A stretch of 27,719 nt of DNA. Source: Folioceros fuciformis (taxonomy: Eukaryota; Anthocerotophyta; Anthocerotopsida; Anthocerotales). The notes under the pieces are model-generated. The model saw nothing but the letters and a program-made list of their open reading frames with translations, was not told where the DNA came from and did no database searches. The translations under genes and the position numbers were made by a program. Position 1 is the first letter of the stretch. Each line of letters begins with the position of its first letter. This document shows, piece after piece, positions 21,201 to 27,719 of this stretch. The stretch lies in assembly GCA_049999805.1 (NCBI GenBank), contig JBNGIO010006282.1, positions 69,202 to 96,920 on the forward strand, in the 5' to 3' direction.

Positions 21201-22994
21201 GACTCTTCTGTAATCCACTGTGGAGAGAGGCTAGGGCTTGTACTCGCAGCTGGCACACATCAGCGAGAAGGCATGTTGGCGTCATCAGACTAGATACCAT
21301 TCGCTACAGCAGCAACGTCATACAGTGGTACCGGGACAGTCTGCACCCTCCCCCTGCAGCTTTGTTGTGGCTCAAGAATACCTTGGAGAAGTGAGCATGC
21401 ATAAGACAGGATTGCAAGTACGTTGCTTTCCTTGCAAGCCTGAAGAACGCAATGTAGTTGCCACTCCGGCTAGCTCTGCATTCATCCAAAACTACTGGTG
21501 AACAACAACAGAAAGCGGCACGTCTAATCCAATCCACGAATCCTGCCGCTTGAATGGGCCTAGAAGAGAACCAACCTAGCCACCGCCCGTGCAAATAGGA
21601 CTTCGGGAGCATTTCTCAGCTCCGGCGTCATCTTTGAAAGATCCAATGACAGCTCAGCTGGTTCAACCTGGCCACATACCGCTTGGCCCATGTCAGAGAA
21701 AGAACTTTGCAGCAAATAGACATGACCCACTGCTTGAGAGAAGGGGGGGAAGGAAACGAAAAGCGAAGCATCCAGTAGTCATGACCTACTGCTTGAGGGC
21801 TGCACGTCAGACATACCAGGTAGCCAGGGTGCTTATCAAGCTTAAGCAATGCATAGTAACCCCTGAACTCAGGTTCAGACGCCACTGGGGTTCCTCGCCT
21901 ACGATGATCCACGTACATCTCAAAAAGGTCCACAGATGCTTTATTCATCTGCTCAATGTTAAGATGAGGATCAAACCCCTCATTAAACCCTTCCCCTTTA
22001 GCATACTCGCACAACTCATGCATAGCGGAAATGTGAAACCGTATCTGCACAAAAGCAAGTCACTGAGCAGCCTGGTCGCAACAACGCAGCCATCAACAGC
22101 TGCAAACAGTGTCATCTCTCACAACTCAGCAGCTCAGCACAAAGCAGCAACTCCAAACCCACCATCTGTTCGTGCATTCGAATAGCCTCCAGATTAAAAA
22201 TATGCTGCATCCTCAAATCCATGCGCACAGCTCTCATGCGGTCCCACAAGAAGCTGTGCAAGCCGAGCAGCTCGTCATCATACGGCCTATCCAGCAACAT
22301 GAGCAAATGATCCATGGTCTTTTGGAGGACTGGCAACGGCCGTATAACCGATGCCTCTTTATCTGCAGTCCTCGTGTACTGGAACATATACAACAGCGAG
22401 ATAAGCATCCATCCAGCCTGCGAACCCCGCGTTCCCACCGTCCCACATCAGCCAAACTACTTGCAAGCAAGAGAGCAGCGAGCCGCACAGCACCTTCTTC
22501 ACTGCCAAATACACACTACTCTGATGCCTATCACCATCGAGGCGTTCAAACTTGTCCAAATCCCCCTTCCGCTCACGGGCCACGCGTTCCACTTCAGGAC
22601 ACATGTCAGGGCAAGTGCCTAAGATGGCGTCCCGACCCTGCCACTCCTGGTCTTCCATCATCTGCTCTCCCGGCCCCTCCACAGCTGTCGGGGCCACCAT
22701 TTCCGCCCTCTCAGCTCCAAATCGCTGCAACCTCCTAGCCTTTGCCTCCTCATCCCTGGCAGCATCAGGCCCCGCCCTAGCAATACCGGGGGCCTTCCCC
22801 CTTGCCGTGGGCGGAGTGTGCACTCTAGTGGGGGTAGGAAACCGCTCCGCCTGCGGCCTCACCCTAGGAGGACTCGGAGAAGCTCCAAGCTTCCCTGCAG
22901 CTCCCGCTCCGGCTGCATTCGGAGCTCCTGCTCCCCGCCCGAACATCACAGTCTTGTTCGGCGGTACGATTGGCCCGCTACTGCTAAACGCCAT
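18218..22994 (-). CDS. SAC3B: SAC3/GANP-family TREX-2 scaffold protein (SAC3B-like), 8 exons, 1323 codons
   Basis: Exons are 22994-22494, 22378-22163, 22044-21817, 21667-21576, 21475-21382, 21249-21157, 21059-20121 and 20026-18218. Every junction keeps phase and introns are 94-149 bp. The protein starts '[12 protein letters not shown]', has a Pro/Ala-rich head, then the SAC3 signature 'GTCPDMCPE' (from residue 126). The SAC3/GANP helical domain continues with '[15 protein letters not shown]', '[16 protein letters not shown]', '[14 protein letters not shown]', '[17 protein letters not shown]' and '[20 protein letters not shown]'. Residues about 564-705 are a highly charged Glu/Arg/Ala helix ending in '[12 protein letters not shown]', which fits the region that binds centrin (CDC31) and SUS1/ENY2. 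The C-terminal 600 residues (exon 8) are the plant SAC3B-type tail, with '[18 protein letters not shown]' and 'LRDLVLEHL'. TREX-2 couples transcription to mRNA export at the nuclear pore. The start at 22994 is the first ATG of the open frame. The gene looks intact. Confidence 0.95.
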
Positions 22995-23490
22995 CCCACC
23001 TCCTTTGCTTTGCAAGACCTCCCTCGCAAATCAGCAGCTGGTCCCTCCCTAGCTTCATCAATTTCCGGCTACCACTTCGTAGCTCAACTCGCAAACGTCA
23101 AGACGGACCCCCAGCTCAGGTTCTGACGACAGTCTCCAACGGGCGAGGCAGTTGAGAATGAGAGTACACTACATTCAAAGATTTAAATAGGTATGTATTC
23201 TTCTCATTTTCATTTTATATAGGAAACAGCTACCCATGTCATCAGACTCCGGGTACAAAAGGCACGTCTCTCGCTTCTAGGAATTTAACTATCTCCTATA
23301 CACTATGGTTATGTTGAACCAAGATGACATTAGCAGTTCTTCCTACTAGGAGTTCTTAGCCGTCAGAGGAAGGGTCAGGAATCCGATTGGAGCGCTGACC
23401 TGTTGGAAGGCAGGCATCTATGTTCCACATCTCTGCCCTAAAAGAGCTCGAGTCACAAGTTAACACAGCACTGCGCCTTCGGCCCTGGAC
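22995..23490. other. Upstream region of the SAC3B-like gene
   Basis: This should contain the SAC3 5' UTR and promoter on the minus strand. Plus-strand frames overlapping 22552-23126 are shadows of SAC3 exon 1 and its leader. No other gene is supported. Confidence 0.4.
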
Positions 23491-23778
23491 ATGAGTCTGA
23501 ACGAAAGGCAAGCTGGCTTGCTGACTGGCCAAGTTGTCTCACTTCTGCAGCCAGCCATCAGGGATGAGAATCTGCATCTCGGAGGCAACGCCTTACACAT
23601 TACCATTACAATTCAGCAAGGCGAAACGAGTCTTACAACCCGGCTAATTAAACCTCTGCCTACCAACACCGACGTACGCCCGGTTCACAATTCCCCTTGA
23701 CATCCTCAAAGATCCCGAGAAAAACGTACTTCAAATCAACCTGTGGATTAGGCAACTGGAGAGTTATCAACGAGAATT

Positions 23779-23842
23779 CCCAGGTCAGGGTTTCGGGTAT
23801 CCCAGGTATCCCAGGTCAGGGTTTCGGGTATCCCAGGTCAGC
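23779..23842. repeat. 31-bp direct repeat, two units plus partial
   Basis: CCCAGGTCAGGGTTTCGGGT occurs at about 23779 and 23810, with a shorter CCCAGGTAT between and a third CCCAGGTCAG after it. Confidence 0.8.
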
Positions 23843-23898
23843 GTCTCGCCGGTGTGGTATTATCATATTGGCCCAAACTGCAATCTCGTCATTGGGAA

Positions 23899-24006
23899 GG
23901 AACTGGTGATGACTCCAGGGAAACGATCTGACCACGCCTGTCTTGGTTTGGGGGAACTGGTGATGACTCCACGGAAACGATCTGACTACGCCTGTTTTGG
24001 TTTGGG
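23899..24006. repeat. 54-bp tandem duplication
   Basis: A unit beginning GGAACTGGTGATGACTCCA and ending GGTTTGGG lies at 23899-23952 and again at 23953-24006, with about four mismatches. The period is a multiple of three, so any reading frame across it is preserved. Confidence 0.88.
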
Positions 24007-24760
24007 ATAGCGATGCTGCACAAACCAAAGAGACGAAAGCTCCTTCATCTGCAGCGTCAGCAGGCACAACAAAATTGTCGCAAACCGCTCCGAAATCTCA
24101 GCCTCGGATTCCCTGAGCTAAGGAACGACGTTTGTTGGACCTGATGTGGCACTGGAGCTATGTACAGAAGAAGTTCAGGAGAATCTTTCCGCGCTTGAAA
24201 AACCTGAAAGTAGGCACCACCTGCAACCGCACTTCCCTAGCCAATTCCTGGAACAAACACCGAAAAGCTTAAGAAGCAGGCATGACTGAGGGCACAGCAA
24301 TCAGCAGTGTTCATTCCGATCCTCACTTGCATGGACCAGCAGTGTACAGGGTCTCTACGTGTACGGGAGCGATGGCAGCCCCATTGTCATTGTCCTTGCT
24401 CTTCCGAGAAACCATCGAGCGGGCTTTGACGCGACTGTGTCACCCCGGCTTCTCTTCAAGCTCTCACCGGGCGTACTGTGGTCTCTGGTTCTGCCCGCTG
24501 AGTCGACTCAATCCAGCTCTGCCGTTCGTGAAGTCGGCTAAGTAGACTCAATCTGCTCGATAACAAGCTTTATTGTGACTGTACAGGATGTTTGTCGAAA
24601 GACGAATGCCTTGCTGTTGCAAAGCTTCCACAGCCTGGAATTCATGTTCGAGCTGCAGCCCATCCTGGTCCCTTGTGTGCAACTTCCCAACTCCACAACT
24701 GTCATCCCGTCCCGATCTGCACCATTGCATGCACAAGGTGGGGCCCTAGTTAGTAAATGA

Positions 24761-25233
24761 GCACACAGGAAGATGCACATCCAGGCAGGTAAGGAAGAGG
24801 AGTTACTTGCCTCAAACCAATTTCTCCTTGGGAAACACCTGATGCTGCCCTTTGCTGACCACTAACTGCTTTTCTGCCATTCCATAGCCACCCCTTTGCT
24901 CTGTGTTGGAAAAGGTTGAAGAGTTCTGACGCTGCCTGTCAATCACGTATCCGCAGGGTCAATTCTTCGAATACAGCTACTGTTGCACGTAAAAGGAGGA
25001 AGAGGCAGATGTCCAGCTTGCACAGTTTTGCATAACCAAGGACCAGGGAAGGAAGTATTACCACATAGCTCCCGCAGACATCGCCTGCCTACACTTGAGT
25101 CTGGCAGGTTTCGGAGATGTTTCGCTGCAGCTCATGGTTGCTCTGATGGCACCCCACGTCTGGGTGGCAGGGATCGTTCAAACAGCCTTCTTGGCTGCAA
25201 GTTTTAGGGCCCATCGACAAGGCATTCGGTGAA
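24761..25233. other. Spacer, nothing recognised
   Basis: A 74-codon plus-strand frame at 24983-25207 shows no family features. No repeats or RNA genes are apparent. Confidence 0.35.
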
Positions 25234-25247
25234 GGGTTTAGGGTTAG
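25234..25247. promoter_or_regulatory. Telo-box-like motif
   Basis: GGGTTTAGGGTTAG contains the plant telomere-type TTTAGGG core; on the minus strand it reads AACCCTAAACCC. Such short motifs occur in plant promoters, but no gene start can be tied to it here. It directly precedes the GCTATG array. Confidence 0.35.
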
Positions 25248-25912
25248 CCGGCTATGGCTATGGCTATGGCTATGGCTATGGCTATGGCTATGGCTATGGC
25301 TATGGCTATGGCCCTCATCAAAATATCTTCTTCAAGGTAAAGCTTCTTCGCCTTGTCTGCTTCACCTAAGCAAACATACTCTCTACCATCTTCTTCAGTC
25401 TGGCCATGGGTATTGACGCAAAACAGAAAACAATCGTCCCTTTCTAAGGCAGGATGCCTGAGAAGGTGCTCCAACGTTGATTTCGCTTCCTTAAGGTCGT
25501 CCACCGCACAAGCTATCTCAAACTTCCAGGGCACACCGCGGAGAAGAACGTCAAGTCGCCCTCTGTCTAGCTGTCCTCCATCTCTGCCTTTTTCTATACT
25601 GACCATCATTGCAAGACCTGGCTGACCATCACCATACTGACCATCATTGCAAGACCCTTCATTCACCCTTTCGTTTGGATATCATGGTTCCTTCCCTGAC
25701 TTCAGTAGAGACGGTCCCTGTGACTGACTTTGGATATGATGGTTCCTTCCCCGAGGTTCTCCACACACTCAGTCCTGATGATCCCTTCCGCCAGTTCAAG
25801 TCCAGGATTCCCTTCAGGAGAAGCACAAAATGTTCTCAGTTTCGCAACAATACTCTGCTGGAGAAATTCGATCGTTTGTCTGTGCTCTTGAGTGACGTCA
25901 TCAAAATGTGAA
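25244..25912 (-). other. Unrecognised protein-like stretches (possible exons) on the minus strand
   Basis: One open frame (25666-25244) contains 'LLRGVPWKFEIACAVDDLKE', 'TLEHLLRHPALERDDCF' and 'KKLYLEEDILMR', then the (Ala-Ile)n run. Upstream, another frame (about 25912-25706) reads 'HFDDVTQEHRQTIEFLQQSI' and 'GLELAEGIIRTECVENLG'. Composition is that of a real soluble protein. The two pieces are separated by short direct repeats: ACTGACCATCATTGCAAGAC at 25598 and 25635, and a GGATAT(C/G)ATGGTTCCTTCCC pair near 25677 and 25734. I do not recognise the family. It may be a partial gene or a decayed one. Confidence 0.4.
25251..25310. repeat. Perfect (GCTATG)10 hexanucleotide microsatellite
   Basis: Ten uninterrupted GCTATG units lie at 25251-25310. 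On the minus strand the array is in frame with an upstream protein-like stretch and would encode about ten Ala-Ile pairs shortly before a stop at 25244. Confidence 0.97.
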
Positions 25913-26846
25913 CAGGATCACCAATGTCCCCGCTCTCCTCCCCAATATCCCCACTGCTCTCCAACAATACGTCCATACCAAAGTAGTTAAATTTGATCAA
26001 GTTCCGTGCAATGCCATACTGATGACACTAAGGAGACTAGTATGAGCAAATTGAATCAGGCAAGCGCGGAAACAACTGGGGGCAACCAGATTCTGTTGCC
26101 CGGTACCATGACTTACCCCTAGGATGAGAATGACACCAAGGCTTTACAGTGGGCCTCTATCTCTTTGGCAAGGACTTCCATATGGTGAAGATATTTGTTG
26201 GGCAGAAGGCCATGCATGCAGGATGTTCTGCACTTTTACTCAGCAAGTTCCATGGATCAGCGAGGTACAGGCGATGGTCGGGAGCAAGGAGAAACAGGGG
26301 CAGGTGTGTAAACGGGTCAAGCTTGGTTACAGGTTGGCGCCAAGAACAGCTTCTGTCTCCTTCTGTTCTAGACACTGCAAAATCTGCACTTGCTGAGGGA
26401 CATACTGACCTGTCCAGGAAGCTATTGGTTGTGGCTGCAAGGCTTATCAGTTGCAGAAGCGCGGGGGCCGGCCCGTGCCAGGACCAGGCATGAGCAGAAT
26501 GGCTTCAAACTCACCAGCTAACCGTTGCTGGAATAAGTGGTTAACTGACTAATCCATCTGCTTATGGAACATCAAACAAAATACGTACACAGAGTGGTTG
26601 CTAGCGTTTTCTTGCGCCCAGTTGCCCTGGCATTTTACTTTTACTTGCGTTTGATATCCTCGGTGCCGTAGGGCCCAGGCAAGGGACCCATACCCAGAGT
26701 CCAAATCCGGAGCGTAGCACTGAGCAGCTCGGAAACTCGGAAAATATGTACACAACGGAACAAAACCGATGAAGCGAGGAAGTGGTTCATATTCTGTTGC
26801 GAAAGTGCTGTGCCTCCTGCAGGAATGCCTCCCTTCTGGTTGTCAG
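25913..26846. other. Region downstream of the ING-type gene
   Basis: No family is recognised. A plus-strand frame at 26149-26493 has a plausible segment ('SALAEGHTDLSRKLLVVAA') but no homologue I can name. The part next to 26846 should be the 3' UTR of the ING-type gene. Confidence 0.35.
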
Positions 26847-27092
26847 TTACTTCACTCGTCCTTTCTTCATCACTGTAGAGCAGTCGGTGCAGTACCATTT
26901 GCCTCTTGGCCGGGCAGTGATGCCGACACAGTCGAACTGGAACCACTCTGTCGGGCACTGATGTCCAAGTGCAACAGTGTGATGATTAAAAGGCATTGAG
27001 AAAGAGGTGGCAGGGAAGAACTGGAGTGGTGTCAGCAACTTAGCAAGGGAGGGAAGAATGTGCACCTCTGAATTGTCGCAAGCTATCATTTC
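26847..27092 (-). CDS. ING: ING-family PHD-finger protein, last two exons (copy 1), partial at N gap
   Basis: Minus-strand exons are 27092-27066 (ending 'MIACDNSE', running into the N gap) and 26957-26847, joined across a 108-bp intron (GTGCAC donor, CATCAG acceptor). The last exon encodes 'CPTEWFQFDCVG', 'PRGKWYCTDC' and a basic tail ending at TAA (26847). This is the C-terminal PHD finger of Inhibitor-of-Growth proteins, which reads H3K4-methylated histone tails in histone acetyltransferase/deacetylase complexes. In ING proteins the motif is normally WFHF; here the zinc-binding His is Gln (CAG), so one metal ligand is missing. The N-terminal ING domain lies in or beyond the gap. Confidence 0.8.
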   Translation of the reverse strand, partial: EMIACDNSEVHILPSLAKLLTPLQFFPATSFSMPFNHHTVALGHQCPTEWFQFDCVGITARPRGKWYCTDCSTVMKKGRVK

Positions 27093-27192
27093 NNNNNNNN
27101 NNNNNNNNNNNNNNNNNNNNNNNNNNNNNNNNNNNNNNNNNNNNNNNNNNNNNNNNNNNNNNNNNNNNNNNNNNNNNNNNNNNNNNNNNNNN
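27093..27192. other. Assembly gap (100 Ns)
   Basis: A run of 100 N separates two near-identical copies of the ING PHD exon-intron-exon block. Confidence 0.99.
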
Positions 27193-27495
27193 TGTAGAGC
27201 AGTCGGTGCAGTACCATTTGCCTCTTGGCCGGGCAGTGAACCACTCTATCGGGCACTGATGTCCAAGTGCAGCAGTGTGATGAGTAAAAGGCATTGAGAA
27301 AGAGGTGGAAGGGAAGAACTGGAGTGGTTTCAGCAAATTAGCTAGGGAGGGAAGAATGTGCACCTCTGAATTGTCGCAAGCTATCATTTCACCAAACGAG
27401 ACCTGGTTGCAGTAGCAGTACGTTGGCTCGTTTGGATGCACTGGTAGATCCATCTCCACTGGTGGGGCAGCAGGAACAGTGTACTGCCCTCTGCT
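27193..27495 (-). pseudogene. ING: ING-family PHD-finger exons (copy 2) with an in-frame 21-bp deletion
   Basis: The exon at about 27495-27364 encodes 'VEMDLPVHPNEPTYCYCNQV' and 'MIACDNSE'. After a 108-bp intron (27363-27256) the next exon (27255-27193) gives 'CPIEWF' joined directly to 'TARPRGKWYCTDC'. Compared with copy 1, seven codons including the sixth zinc ligand (the Cys of FDCVG) and the His/Gln position are missing, so a normal PHD fold is unlikely. Upstream exons on the minus strand between 27500 and the window end could not be assigned. The two copies are about 95% alike in the intron. Copy 2 may be a damaged duplicate or a mis-assembled allele. Confidence 0.7.
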
Positions 27496-27719
27496 GCAGA
27501 GAGCAAATTAACCAGGATGCGACATGCTGAAAGAGAACTGCAGGAGGGAATGGACGCTTTGAAACAAAGTGGTGGTCTTGAGTGCGTACTTTTTCCTCCC
27601 TGATTCCTCTTGAATGAGAATCTCTGACCCTGCTGCAATTCCTTGGCCCCCCATCTGAACTTGCTCTACGCAAGAAGATGGACAGGTTATAACCGAAACT
27701 GAGTAAGAACAACAGGAAC

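Larger units (their letters stand above)
23491..24760 (+). other. Possible unrecognised gene or gene remnant (several protein-like stretches)
   Basis: Four plus-strand stretches look coding but match no family I know. The first is 23491-23697, starting 'MSLNERQAGLLTGQVVSLLQ'. A second register around 23640-23778 reads 'RFTIPLDILKDPEKN' and 'INLWIRQLESYQREF', one base out of frame with the first. A third, around 24008-24113, is rich in Ala/Ser/Lys. The fourth is around 24356-24541 with 'VYGSDGSPIVIVLALP', followed after a TGTACAG acceptor-like site by 'DVCRKTNALLLQSF' to 24760. They might be exons of one gene, but the register change near 23655 has no splice sites to explain it, so a frameshifted pseudogene is as likely. 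Confidence 0.35.

Noticed and set aside
21720-21800. Direct repeat of about 18 bp (CATGACC(C/T)ACTGCTTGAG) in a SAC3 intron
   Set aside because: Real but short and inside an intron; no sign of a mobile element or CRISPR-like regular array.
1-27719. tRNA, rRNA genes and CRISPR arrays
   Set aside because: None was seen by eye on either strand; the regular repeats present are minisatellites with no spacers between units.

Overview
This is nuclear DNA from a land plant. The genes have short introns (about 75-150 bp) with GT...AG ends, and there are decayed plant-type retrotransposon and minisatellite stretches, two unsequenced gaps and no bacterial operon structure. The protein families present (SAC3B-like TREX-2 factor, ING-type PHD protein, plant-style C2 protein with a Pro/Gly/Tyr-rich tail, GDSL lipase, PP2A-A) are those of plants. 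I suspect a seedless plant such as a moss, liverwort, lycophyte or fern, but the sequence does not settle this.

Layout. The first 10 kb is repeat- and pseudogene-rich. It holds a Ty1/copia fragment on the minus strand (1-1039), a duplicated block around an N gap (1235-1418), a degenerate short-period repeat (1875-2200), a multi-exon PP2A-A (PR65) pseudogene (2563-3720), an AT-rich tract with a MITE-like inverted-repeat element (4621-4997), a 30-bp minisatellite (6441-6560), a broken GDSL lipase gene (6992-8655) and a 41-bp minisatellite with higher-order structure (8883-9456).

From 10.5 to 23 kb the DNA is gene-dense. A C2-domain gene lies on the plus strand (10561-11952). Three genes lie head-to-tail on the minus strand: a COG3146/FemAB-like N-acyltransferase gene (15937-13319, 12 exons), a gene I assemble as LysM-LysM-lysozyme (17897-16274, 4 exons), and a SAC3B-like TREX-2 gene (22994-18218, 8 exons, 1323 codons). 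Exon phases were checked by hand and every junction keeps the frame. The weak points are the 5' end of the acyltransferase gene and the 3' end of the C2 gene.

The last 4.7 kb holds coding-looking but unrecognised stretches on both strands, a (GCTATG)10 array, and the PHD-finger exons of an ING-family gene present twice around a 100-bp N gap, both copies altered at zinc-binding positions.

The most interesting locus is the LysM-LysM-lysozyme gene. It appears to join two peptidoglycan/chitin-binding modules to an invertebrate-type-like lysozyme domain, and it sits next to a gene of a family whose bacterial relatives are annotated under peptidoglycan biosynthesis. Several seedless plants retain a plastid peptidoglycan wall, so a plastid-wall role is possible, as is a defence role; both are inference.
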